Source: Corynebacterium kroppenstedtii (lineage in GTDB: Bacteria; Actinomycetota; Actinomycetes; Mycobacteriales; Mycobacteriaceae). From it: 49,159 nucleotides of DNA. Position numbers and translations under genes: made by a program. The DNA lies in contig NZ_QFRA01000024.1 of assembly GCF_003243515.1 (NCBI RefSeq), forward strand, positions 1 through 49,159, in the 5' to 3' direction. The notes below the pieces were generated by a model that did no database searches, was not told the origin of the DNA, and worked only from the letters and a program-made list of their open reading frames with translations. Of this stretch, positions 1 to 8,898 are shown piece after piece (position 1 is the first letter of the stretch; every line of letters begins with the position of its first letter).

Positions 1-2066
1 CGTAATGCTTGATCTTCTCTTTGATCCTTTTCTGCATGGTGACGTCGTCGATGGAGTGGTCGGTGCGGATCGTGGTCATGAGACTGCGCCACGTGTGTTT
101 ATCAGGACTGATCTTGTCGACGTCTTGCTGTGACACCAGGGCGGTGGGGAAGAGCTTGCTATCCATGATCCCGATGACAGTGGAGGTAGCATGTGCGTCG
201 GCGGGCGCTTCCCCTTGGGATATGAGCCCACCAGTAGAACCCGGGCTAGCGGCCGTGAGCGCGTCTATGTCGACGGTATCGCCCACATGGAGGCCGTGCT
301 TCTTAGCAAAGCTGGCGTGAATAATACTTCCGCCCCGGGAGAGGTCCTCGCTCCCTTCTTTCATCTTGAGATCGATGTAACCGTGTGGATTGTCGGGCGT
401 GAAGATCACATATCCACGGTTCTTGTCGTCTCCCCGCAGCGTGGCATTGGCCAGTGTGTAGAAGGGTGCAACTCCGGTGACACCATCGACAGATGCGATC
501 TCCTTGTTCACACCACCGGGGAGAGAAAACATGCTCCCCGTCGTCGCACCGGGCGGCGTTGCGACGAGATCCGCGGTGAGTTCATTGTCAACAAGGTCCG
601 ACACGGTGCTTTTCATGGAGGCACCGATCATGCCGACGGAGCTCACCAGGGTGAGCCCAAGGGTGAGGGCGAATGCGGTAGTCGCAGTTCGTCGGGGATT
701 TCGCGACGAGTTAGTCGCCGCGAGCTTACCGACGGAGCGCCAGGGCAGTCCGAGGACGCGCCCTATCCCACTGACAAGCGGGGGGGGGAGAGTGCCGCGG
801 AAACGGCGAGAGCGCCGACGATGATGGCCACGGCCCCGATGCCGAGGATGATCATGCGGTTCCGTGTCGCGAAGTCGTCGGCGTAGCTTCCCCACCACGC
901 GAGGGCCGCGTCCCCACCAAGGACGACGAGTCCGATGAGCGTTCGCCGGAGCAAGGGGGCGGATTGCGTCGTGGCGTTCATTGATTCGACAGGCCGTGTG
1001 GAGCCTGCCCGCCAGGCAGGTGCCCACGCGCTCACCAGGGTTACAATGATGCCAATAACCAGTGGCCACACCATCGACTGCCACGTGAGAGGTATCGAGG
1101 AGTCGGGCATGTCAAGTCCTGTTTTGCTGAGCCCCGCAACAAGGAGATGAACGAGCCCGAATCCAGCAGCAATGCCAATAAGTGACCCGACAATGCCGAC
1201 AATCAGAGCTTCGATGAGCACAGAGCGCGTGATCTGTCCCCGCGACGCACCCAGTGAACGCAGGAGAGAGAACTCACGGATCCGTTGCGCCACGATCATG
1301 GAGAACGTGTTCGCAATGATGAACGTGCCGACAATGAGGCCGATCGCCCCGAACGCCAAAAGGAAGTAGTTGATGAAGGTCAACTGGCTGGAAATACTCG
1401 ACGTCATCTCTTTGGACGCATCCTCGCCACTCTGAACCGTGCTGCCGGGGACAGCGCGAGAGATGGCCCCCATGACCTGCTGTTTATCCGCGCCGGGTTG
1501 GATGGCGACGTTGTAGGAGCTGATGCTGGTGCCGGCGAGTTCGCGGAATTGGTCGGTGTTCATGGCGACGCCGGCCCACCCGCCGAAGTTCGTCGACGTC
1601 GTATAGAACCCGACGATGGTGACGTCGGTACGCATGGTGGGTGTGGCGACGATGAGGTGATCGCCGAGTGAAATGTTGTTTTTCTTAGCTGCGTTGCTGT
1701 TGAGAGTGGCTTCCCCCGACTTGGTAGGCGCGTGTCCTTGGGTAATGGACCACGCGGTGTTGGCTTGCTCGTCATCGGGGTAGTTGGGGAGGATTTGTGC
1801 CGTTGCTCCGCCAGTGTCGATCATGGTGCCGTCGTCATTAGCGACGGCGACATTCATGTCGGTCATCTCGTTGGTGGCGCGGACACCGGGAATGTTGTTG
1901 ATAGTGTCGCGGTGAAGATGAACGATCCAGAGACGAACGCTGTGCCGAGAATGACAGCGAGGACGGTGAGCGCGAGCCGAACCTTGTGCGCGGGGAGGTT
2001 ACGAAAGGAGAGCGTCCACATGGGATGGTGGCGCAGCTGATTGTTGGGTGTGGCGGATGCGTTCAT
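1..2066 (-). pseudogene. ABC transporter permease (FtsX/MacB type), disrupted, runs off the left edge
   Basis: This gene encodes the membrane subunit of a MacB/LolCDE-like exporter. It starts with ATG at 2066, overlapping the ATPase stop by four bases. The first segment holds an N-terminal membrane helix and ends after 67 codons. The reading frame resumes at about 1900 with a periplasmic-type domain and an FtsX domain of three membrane helices (around 1370-1110), then stops at 763. Between these two parts most of the beginning of the first extracytoplasmic domain is missing and the frame changes, which indicates an internal deletion. A second break lies at a C9 tract (plus-strand G9, 780-788). 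Ten or seven C would join the frame to a clean open frame that runs from 770 to base 1 and encodes the next helix and the second extracytoplasmic domain. The substrate is unknown. I see two lesions. Whether the C tract varies in the population is inference. Confidence 0.85.
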
Positions 2067-2828
2067 GAGACCTGGTTATCCGGGTTGTCGATGGTGGCCA
2101 TGGTGCTGAGGATGGCTTCTGTGGTGGGGTCGGTGAGTTCATCGACAATGTGGCCGTCGGTGAGGAAGATCACTCGGTCTGCGTATGACGCCGCGAGGGG
2201 GTCATGGGTGACGATGACGACGGTTTGGTTGTAGTCATCGACGACGGATCGGAGGGTGGTCAAGACCTCGGTGGACGAGTTGGAGTCGAGGTTGCCGGTG
2301 GGTTCGTCGCCGAAGATGATGTCGGGCCGGCCGATGAGTGCGCGGGCGCAGGCGACGCGTTGTTGCTGGCCCCCGGAGAGTTCGGAGGGCCTGTGATCCA
2401 GGCGTTTCGTGAGGCCGAATGAGGTGACGATGTGCGTGAACCACTCCTTGTCGACGCGATGGCCACCGATGTCCATGGGCAGCGTGATGTTCTCAGAGGC
2501 AGTGAGCGTGGGGACCAGGTTGAAGGACTGGAAGACGAAGCCGATGCGGTCGCGTCGGAGCCGGGTGAGTTGTTTGTCGTTGAGGGTGGAGAGGTCGGTG
2601 TCGCCGACGAAGGTGGAGCCTTCGCTGACGGAGTCAAGCCCGGCCATGCAGTGCATGAGTGTGGATTTTCCCGATCCGGAGGGCCCCATGATGGCGGTGA
2701 ATTCTCCGGTTCGGAATTCGACGGAGACGGAGTCGAGCGCGGTGACGCGGGTGTCGCCTGCCGTAGTACTTGGAAATGGCGTCAGCCCGGGCAATGGGGG
2801 CGTTAGTGCCGGCTGGAGTAGAGGACAT
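2063..2828 (-). pseudogene. ABC transporter ATP-binding protein (MacB/LolD type), N-terminal frameshift
   Basis: This is the nucleotide-binding subunit paired with the permease that follows. A Walker A (GPSGSGKST), a Q-loop (VFQSFNL), the signature LSGGQQQR, a Walker B ending in DEPTGNLDS and the H-loop THD are all intact. The natural start appears to be ATG 2828, which encodes about 23 residues ending in SKYYG. This is the usual start of the family just before the GDTRVTALD strand. At about 2757 the frame changes by one extra or two missing bases. The main frame can be opened only from a TTG at 2794 that has no evident ribosome binding site. The stop overlaps the permease ATG (ATGA), as in a translationally coupled pair. 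The gene lies 8 bp after aftB, so it is probably transcribed with it. With the broken permease this suggests that the exporter is lost. Confidence 0.82.
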
Positions 2829-2836
2829 GAGTGAGC

Positions 2837-5107
2837 CTAGGGGTATATGGTGTGGTTTTCTTCGGTTGTTTCTGCGTCGGGGAAAACATTGGTCTTCGGC
2901 GCGGTGTAACCAGGTTGTAGGGAACGGGGTAAGCGTTTATCGCTGTCGAGTTTGGTCCTATGCCCCCGTTGGATAACGGGGACGGAATTGGGTTGCGTGT
3001 CGTCCGTGGTGGTTTTTGTGGTGTAGTCACTGGGTTTCGACGAGAACGCGAGTGAATTCCCCTTGGTCAGCGCGAATCCGATGTTTTTGAGGAACCGGGA
3101 CGGCGACATCGGCGAGCGGTATGCCTCAAATAATAAGACAAAGTCGGAATCGTGGAGCGCGATTCGTGCTGCGTGAACCTTCTTTTCGCTATCCCAGAAC
3201 GGAGTGTCGGCCACCGGCGTAGCGCTGTCGGCAAGTTGCCAATACAGCGGTAGTGATTTGTCGTGCCCGATACGCGCGTTGGATTGCCGCGATTGGCGGG
3301 CAGCGAGTGGGTTTGCCAACCCCATGGGGTCGACGACCCGGACGTCGAGCGGCGCATTCATGCTGGTCATCCCCAGGTTGATGTAGGAGACCGTGACGGG
3401 GGTGTTATCTAGTCCGCTGGCTGTGCGGAGTACGTCGTCGTAGTGGCTGGTGGCGTCGTCGACGGTCGACGATTTCTTGCCAAGCTTGGCCATGGCCTCT
3501 TTTTCTTCAGGACTGGTGAAGTTAGGGATGGGGGTCCAGACGAATCGTATGTCTTTATAGGATTTGGTGGGGACAGAGGCGAAGGGCTGGACGTGGGGGC
3601 CGTCGGTAGTTAAGCCATGATCTGGGGTTCCACTGTGAGAAGAGTTGGCCACGTGGGGAATAGTTCCTTCCAGCGAGCCCGTGTAGTTAATCATGGTGGG
3701 CGCAGCCAAAAAATCTTCCGCCTTGGTGAGAGGGTCATGCGCTGAGTGCCCAGTAAAAGTAGTCCAGAATTCGCGTTCATCGACGATGTCGAGGTGCTTA
3801 AAATCTGCGACTGTCGTTGGCTGGGTAAAGGGGTGACCAGCGCATAGGCGGATGATCCCCCATATTCCAACACTTGCGCATCCCGCAATGATGATGATTG
3901 CCGACGCCGCCAGTGGCTGCTGCGTCGCGCGGGAATGTTCGTGGCGCCTTTGCCATGAGTGCCCCTCAACCGTCGGGAGTTGTGCTTGTGCGGATGACGC
4001 ACGCGCGAAGCGGATGGGGACAACAGCGATGGGCACGACCAGGGCGAACAGGGGGAGAAGCCACATGCGTCCGTGCATGAAATCGCCACCGATTCTGATG
4101 ACGTAGAGCACATGCAGTATCCCGCAGGACACCATGATGATCACGGGGAGCGGAGTGCGGCGCCCGTTGGCCCGGAACACTGCAATACCAATGATGACCG
4201 CAATGGGAATGATGAGCCACAGCCAATACGGGTTAGCGAAATCGAGGGCATAGCGCCAGCCCTGTTTCCAGTCGGAGCCGGAGGCAGATTTCGCAACCGC
4301 AGTGTTGGGGACCAAGAGGCCGTAGTAGCCTGCTCGGAAAATCTCGTAGAGGAGGGGAAGTGGAACTGCCCACGCGAGGAGTGTCCAGCGTCGATGAATA
4401 ACGAGGAGTACGACGATGGTGGCGGCTCCGTAGAGTGCAAGCTCGGGGCGGACTAGCCAGCTCAATCCGGCCCAGAACGCGAGGGCATAGCCAGACCGGG
4501 GAAGGGGGCTCCGGCGCTCCCGTCGGCCCCGGGCGTTGTTCCAGTACACCATCAGGAACCACAGCACAGCGATCCAGAAGATGGAGAGCCCCCACTCCAA
4601 CCCCGAGGTCGCGAAGTCACGTGCTGGCGGGAGGCAGATATAGAGCAGTAGCCCACAGGGAATAAACAGGGCCCCCGGTGAACGGCGAAGAGCAGCCGAT
4701 CCCAGAGCAGCAATCGCGACCGCGAGAACCGAGAAAACCAGGCCTGTGTAGATGGCTATGGTCTCTAGGCGCGCCGATGAGACTGCGGCAATGCCGTAGA
4801 TAATGTACTGCCACACAACGGATGTATTGGCCTCAACGCGCTCGCCCGCATTAAAAACAGGTCCGTTACCAGCCAGAAGATTACGGACGGTGCGCAGGAC
4901 GATGAGTCCGTCGTCGCTAATCCACCGTCGCTGCCACCCACCGATAGCGAAGATCACAGCGAGTGCCAGCGCACTCACCCATGAAGTGATGAAGGAAAAC
5001 CGAGCGCCCGCGGACTGTGCCACACTATCTGTAGCAAGCGTCTTTTTACCCTCATACCTGGCGGTATTAGCGCCGGATGAATGCTGCTCGGGGTCCTTCG
5101 TGGCCAT
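2837..5107 (-). CDS. aftB: Terminal beta-(1->2)-arabinofuranosyltransferase AftB
   Basis: This is a 756-residue polytopic membrane protein. AftB enzymes are GT-C glycosyltransferases that use decaprenyl-phospho-arabinose to cap the arabinan of arabinogalactan and lipoarabinomannan with terminal beta-linked arabinose. The first helix (about 42-57) is followed by WQRRWISDDGLIVLRTVRN, which holds the Asp-Asp pair at 65-66, then NLLAGNGPVFN and GERVEANTS. This stretch closely matches the mycobacterial protein. About nine more helices follow to about residue 400, and then a C-terminal extracytoplasmic domain of about 340 residues. The protein is somewhat longer than the mycobacterial one because of a 40-residue hydrophilic N-terminus. 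The reading frame is intact. In related genomes aftB usually sits with other arabinogalactan genes, whereas here its neighbours are an ABC exporter (8 bp downstream) and a pseudouridine synthase (52 bp upstream). Confidence 0.9.
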   Translation of the reverse strand: MATKDPEQHSSGANTARYEGKKTLATDSVAQSAGARFSFITSWVSALALAVIFAIGGWQRRWISDDGLIVLRTVRNLLAGNGPVFNAGERVEANTSVVWQYIIYGIAAVSSARLETIAIYTGLVFSVLAVAIAALGSAALRRSPGALFIPCGLLLYICLPPARDFATSGLEWGLSIFWIAVLWFLMVYWNNARGRRERRSPLPRSGYALAFWAGLSWLVRPELALYGAATIVVLLVIHRRWTLLAWAVPLPLLYEIFRAGYYGLLVPNTAVAKSASGSDWKQGWRYALDFANPYWLWLIIPIAVIIGIAVFRANGRRTPLPVIIMVSCGILHVLYVIRIGGDFMHGRMWLLPLFALVVPIAVVPIRFARASSAQAQLPTVEGHSWQRRHEHSRATQQPLAASAIIIIAGCASVGIWGIIRLCAGHPFTQPTTVADFKHLDIVDEREFWTTFTGHSAHDPLTKAEDFLAAPTMINYTGSLEGTIPHVANSSHSGTPDHGLTTDGPHVQPFASVPTKSYKDIRFVWTPIPNFTSPEEKEAMAKLGKKSSTVDDATSHYDDVLRTASGLDNTPVTVSYINLGMTSMNAPLDVRVVDPMGLANPLAARQSRQSNARIGHDKSLPLYWQLADSATPVADTPFWDSEKKVHAARIALHDSDFVLLFEAYRSPMSPSRFLKNIGFALTKGNSLAFSSKPSDYTTKTTTDDTQPNSVPVIQRGHRTKLDSDKRLPRSLQPGYTAPKTNVFPDAETTEENHTIYP

Positions 5108-5159
5108 GCCAGGATACTAGCATTTGGGCCGGACATAGTTGCCCGCAATGATGGCGCAG

Positions 5160-6254
5160 TTATCTGCTCAGCCCCAGTGTGTGAGTCAGATCTGACGCCG
5201 TCACGGTGATGGGTCGGTGGAGGTTGGGATCAGTCCAGCTCAATTGCGTGGATCGCAGACATAGGGGCTGGTACCATGCCTCATCAACATGCTGGTGAGC
5301 GTCGATAGCTTCGGGCAATATCCGCGGATAGACCTGGTCGCCCACAATGGGCACTCCCAGGGAATTCAGGCACATTCGCAGCTGGTGGGTCTTCCCCGAT
5401 AGCGGGTGCATGGTGTAGAGGGCGTAGCGGGTGTCACGCAAAGGGTCCCCGAACCAGTTGTGATACCGCGTCCGGAGTGCGCGTTCGTCGTCGTCGCTCA
5501 ACATGCGTATCGATGAAATGACGGTCTCCGCATTGGGCTCTCCGGGTTCGAGCCGTGCCTGGATAAAACCGTGTGTCTTTTCCATGCGTTGATGGACGTG
5601 AATACCGTCGTCCTCGAGGCTGATGGTGCCGGAGTCGATGGCGACGTGCTCTATCTCGGCGCGGCGAGTGCTTTCCGCGAGAACAGGGTGGTAGGGGGCG
5701 ATTGCCTGGTATGTTTTCTGAACCTGCCGACGCGCGAACAGCGTTTGGTACGGCCCGCGATAGCGAGGATGAGTGGTGAACAGCAGAAGCCCAGAGGTCG
5801 GGCGGTCGAGCCTGTGGGCAGGAACGAGGTTGTCGTTGCCGGTGGCCCGCCGAAGACGTACGGTGGCTGTTTCCGTGATGTGCCGGCCCCTGGGCATCGT
5901 CGCTAAAAATGGTGGTTTATCGACGACGAGAATCCCCGGTGACGAAAACACCAGTGTGCAGTGCCCGGGGACCGGTGTTTCGTAGGCAGGCATGCGGTAG
6001 AACCACATTTCGTCATTCGTTTGGAGCAGGTCGGAGGGGTTGAGGACGCGTCCCCGGCCATCACGAACGAGCCCGTCGGTGAACCGTTCTGCGCGGGCAG
6101 CGGAGGTATCGGAGGGGTGGCGGTGCCGTTGAGAGGAAATCAGGTGCTCGAGGAAATCATCGGCCGTAATAGGCGCTGCACCTGCCGGTACACGGGCATG
6201 TGAGGGGTTGAGCCCGTCACGAATTCCAAGAGCACGAACCATGCAGACCAGCAT
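5160..6254 (-). CDS. RluA-family RNA pseudouridine synthase
   Basis: This enzyme isomerises uridine to pseudouridine in rRNA or tRNA. The catalytic motif HRLDRPTSGLL is present, with the nucleophilic Asp at about residue 150. It is preceded by the VVDKPP strand and followed by KTYQA. The C-terminal motif HPLSGKTHQLRM is also typical of the RluA/RluC family. About 90 residues lie ahead of the catalytic domain. They are longer than in minimal members and do not look like a clear S4 domain. The start at 6254 is the longest possible. ATG 6242 is an alternative, and neither has a convincing ribosome binding site. The target site in RNA cannot be told from sequence. The gene is intact and reads toward aftB. 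Confidence 0.88.
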   Translation of the reverse strand: MLVCMVRALGIRDGLNPSHARVPAGAAPITADDFLEHLISSQRHRHPSDTSAARAERFTDGLVRDGRGRVLNPSDLLQTNDEMWFYRMPAYETPVPGHCTLVFSSPGILVVDKPPFLATMPRGRHITETATVRLRRATGNDNLVPAHRLDRPTSGLLLFTTHPRYRGPYQTLFARRQVQKTYQAIAPYHPVLAESTRRAEIEHVAIDSGTISLEDDGIHVHQRMEKTHGFIQARLEPGEPNAETVISSIRMLSDDDERALRTRYHNWFGDPLRDTRYALYTMHPLSGKTHQLRMCLNSLGVPIVGDQVYPRILPEAIDAHQHVDEAWYQPLCLRSTQLSWTDPNLHRPITVTASDLTHTLGLSR

Positions 6255-6425
6255 AAAGGGCGCGCGCAGGGTGCCAGCAGTGAGGCTCGCGGGACTACGA
6301 CTGACGGCACGGAGTGAGAATCATGGACGGAATTGGCCGTCACCGTTGTTATGGGGTGTAGAGCGAACACAACAAAGAATCTCGACAGTTAGAACCGCAC
6401 TGATAAAACCGTAGGAAGGGTGTTC

Positions 6426-7571
6426 ATGGTTAACCCAGATAATCCGTCATCAGGCCACGCATCATCAGGCCAGTCTTCAGTTACCAGCGCCAACGGCCTC
6501 AGCAACATTGAACTCGGTCTGCTTGACCTTGTTCCGGTGAGTGAGGGCATGACAATGTCGGACGCTCTCCACGCGACGATCTGTTCAGCCCGGGCGGCGG
6601 AACGTGCTGGTTACGACCGTTTTTGGCTCGCCGAGCATCACAATTCGAAGTCGTTGGCGTCGTCGGCAACCACGATCATGATTGGGCAAGTAGCGTCGGC
6701 TACGCACTCTATTTCGGTCGGCCTCTATTTCGGTCGGCGCGGGCGGGGTCATGCTGCCTAATCACGCACCGCTTCACGTTGCGGAAGAGTTTGGCACCTT
6801 AGACGCCCTCTACCCGGGCCGGATTGAATTAGGTTTGGGGCGCGCACCAGGCACGGATCCGATGACGGCGCAGGCTTTGCGTCGGGGGAAGTCGGATGTG
6901 CCGGATTTTGAGCACGATCTAGCCGAGCTGCGCCGCTACACGGGGCCGATGGCGCACCGCGTCAACGCCTTTCCGGGATTGCGCAGCCACGTGCCGTTCT
7001 TCATGCTGGGTTCGTCGGAAAATGGTGCGATGATCGCGGCTCGCGCGGGTCTCCCGTTCGTGTTTGCCAGCCACTTTGCTCCTTTCCGCTTGTCGACGGC
7101 CCTCGAGACGTATCGCGATAATTTCGTCGCGGGAGCATATGGTGATCGTGCCGACGGCGATACCTCCGATGGTGGCGTCGGCAGTAATGCTGCCAGGAGC
7201 GATGCTGCGTCGGGATCGTCGTTGAGCACGCCGCACGCACTGTGGGCGTCAATGTGATGGTGGCAGAGACCGAGGAGAAAGCTCGCCATCTGTTTACAAC
7301 CCATGAGCAGAGCTTTTATGGGATTGTGACGGGGACTCGTGGGCTGTTTAGGCCGCCGAAGGACGTGCGGGACGGCAATGTGATGGCATGGCAGCAGGTG
7401 GATGCGGCTCTGCAGGTGAACGCCGTGGGAACGCCTGATCAGGTGAAGGATAAGATTGCCCGCATTGTTCAGGCGACGGGGGCGCAAGGTGTTATTGCCT
7501 CTATTTACGCCTTTGAGGTGGAGGATCGGCTGCGGGCGATTGAGATGCTAGGGGAGGCGTTGAGGTCCTGA
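6426..7571 (+). pseudogene. LLM-class (luciferase-like) flavin-dependent oxidoreductase, two frame breaks
   Basis: Members of this family are F420- or FMN-dependent monooxygenases related to bacterial luciferase alpha chain. Three consecutive frames are needed to read it. The first gives GLLDLVPVSEGMT and the WLAEHHN strand, the second VMLPNHAPL to the PFVFASHF region, and the third VNVMVAETEE to the C-terminus. The first break is a perfect 16-bp tandem duplication (6707-6722 and 6723-6738). Deleting one copy restores the family motif SVGAGGVMLPNH. The second break, near 7240, is fixed by one added base, giving HALVGVNVMVAE. With both repaired the protein would be about 376 residues, within the family range. 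ATG 6426 follows AGGAAGG at 6413. GTG 6420 is also possible but overlaps that site poorly. The gene is almost certainly non-functional as it stands. Confidence 0.88.
6707..6738 (+). repeat. Perfect 16-bp tandem duplication inside the LLM oxidoreductase gene
   Basis: The 16-mer CTCTATTTCGGTCGGC occurs twice head to tail. Sixteen is not a multiple of three, so it shifts the frame. Removing one copy restores a family-consistent reading frame, so the duplication is probably recent. Confidence 0.95.
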
Positions 7572-7608
7572 CACCTGCTTTCCCGGCCTTGTCAGAAAGC
7601 AACTCTAT

Positions 7609-7662
7609 TTCGGGGGTAGTGCCGTGCACTTCGGGGGTACACCACCGCGACTTATGGGGGTA
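7609..7662 (+). promoter_or_regulatory. Three direct GGGGGTA repeats upstream of the universal stress gene
   Basis: TTCGGGGGTA occurs at 7609 and 7630, and the variant TTATGGGGGTA at 7652. The GGGGGTA cores begin at 7612, 7633 and 7656, spaced 21 and 23 bp, which is about two helical turns. They lie 150-200 bp upstream of the uspA start in an intergenic stretch of 241 bp with no other gene. This is a candidate operator for an activator binding as repeated monomers or dimers. The regulator is unknown. Confidence 0.4.
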
Positions 7663-7812
7663 CCGTGAGAGGTGGCAATGGTGTTGCCCGTCGGCTGTGA
7701 TAATCGGTGTGCCGGCAGCAACATTACTGCACAGAAACTAGTTTCGCCTTAGTAGCGCAACGCATTGTGCGGGCAATAACGCTCGCATGAGTGACCTCGA
7801 AAGTGGGATGTC

Positions 7813-8712
7813 ATGGTGAAGCAAAACGTTATTGTTGTTGCCGTTGATGGCTCTGCCGCCTCTCAGACGGCTACTCGGTGGGCTGCGAACACCGCACTGA
7901 AGCGGAAGGAGCCGATCCGCCTGGTCAGCACGTACTCGATGCCTCAGTTTTTATACGCGGAAGGCATGGTTCCTCCGCAGGAACTCTACGATGACCTCGA
8001 GGCAGAGGCCATGGAAAAAATTGATACCGCCCGCAAGATCATTGCGGACTTCGACGAGTCCGTCGATGTCAGCTATCAGGTGGAAGAGGGCAACCCCATC
8101 GATATGCTGCTCGATATCTCGCAGGACGTCACCATGATTGTCATGGGGTCGCGCGGCCTGGGCGGTTTTTCGGGCATGGTCATGGGTTCCGTCTCAGCCG
8201 CCGTCGTCAGCCACGCGAAGTGCCCCGTTGTAGTTGTGCGTGAAGAATCCGACGTATCGACGGCGACGAAGTACGGCCCCGTCGTTGTCGGAGTTGACGG
8301 TACGGGGGTTGCTGAGAAGGCTATCGAAATGGCATTTGCCGAGGCCAGTGCCCGTAAGGCCCCGCTACGTGCGGTTCACACGTGGATTGATATGCAGGTA
8401 CAGGCTTCCCTTGCCGGGCTGAATGCGGCCCAGAAGCAGTGGGAAGAGATTGAAGAAGATCAGAAGCGGCTGCTCGCTGAACGGATCAGCGGTTATAAGG
8501 ATAAGTACCCTGACGTGGAGGTCGAGCAGATTATTACTCGCGACCGCCCAGTTCGGGCACTTGCCGACGCTTCCGAGGATGCGCAATTGCTCGTCGTTGG
8601 TTCCCATGGTCGTGGTGGATTCCGCGGTATGTTGTTGGGATCGACGTCACGCGCGCTGCTGCAAGAAGCCCCGTGCCCGCTGATGGTCGTCCGGCCGGAA
8701 AGCAAGGTGTAG
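7813..8712 (+). CDS. Universal stress protein with two tandem Usp domains
   Basis: This 299-residue protein has two UspA folds, at about 5-147 and 157-297. Each ends in the nucleotide-binding signature G-x2-G-x9-G(S/T): GSRGLGGFSGMVMGSVS in the first and GSHGRGGFRGMLLGSTS in the second. Both are therefore predicted to bind ATP, as the tandem Usp proteins of mycobacteria do. Proteins of this class act in the cytoplasm during starvation, hypoxia or redox stress, but the biochemical output is usually unknown. The start is ATG 7813, preceded by AAGTGGGATGTC. The gene stands alone. A long upstream region with three spaced GGGGGTA repeats suggests its own regulated promoter, and a perfect 8-bp inverted repeat sits across the stop codon. 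Confidence 0.93.
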   Translation: MVKQNVIVVAVDGSAASQTATRWAANTALKRKEPIRLVSTYSMPQFLYAEGMVPPQELYDDLEAEAMEKIDTARKIIADFDESVDVSYQVEEGNPIDMLLDISQDVTMIVMGSRGLGGFSGMVMGSVSAAVVSHAKCPVVVVREESDVSTATKYGPVVVGVDGTGVAEKAIEMAFAEASARKAPLRAVHTWIDMQVQASLAGLNAAQKQWEEIEEDQKRLLAERISGYKDKYPDVEVEQIITRDRPVRALADASEDAQLLVVGSHGRGGFRGMLLGSTSRALLQEAPCPLMVVRPESKV

Positions 8713-8730
8713 GCGCGACCCGGCGCCTAC
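8709..8730 (+). terminator. Hairpin across the uspA stop codon
   Basis: GTAGGCGC (8709-8716) and GCGCCTAC (8723-8730) form a perfect 8-bp stem with a 6-base loop. The stem includes the TAG stop. No T run follows, so it may be a weak terminator or an RNA-stabilising 3' structure. Confidence 0.45.
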
Positions 8731-8898
8731 GTGTCTACAGCGGGACTGCTACCTCAGTCGCGGTGTCGTGTGGCTTTGGGAACACGTTAAGTAGTAAGTT
8801 GGTCGGTTGATGGATATAGAGGCCATCAGGATCCTTACTTATAGGCCATTGGGCTGTACGTCCCCACAACACCAGTAGACAAGGAGAGTGACGGCGAG

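Noticed and set aside
191..886. A 231-codon plus-strand frame at the left edge.
   Set aside because: The minus strand encodes the continuation of the ABC permease with typical membrane helix and extracytoplasmic domain; the plus frame is a shadow.
7569..7586. The 18-mer TGACACCTGCTTTCCCGG recurs with one mismatch at 21620-21637, both near gene ends.
   Set aside because: A near match of this length between two places is expected about once by chance in 49 kb, and the contexts differ (3' end of one gene, 5' end of another).
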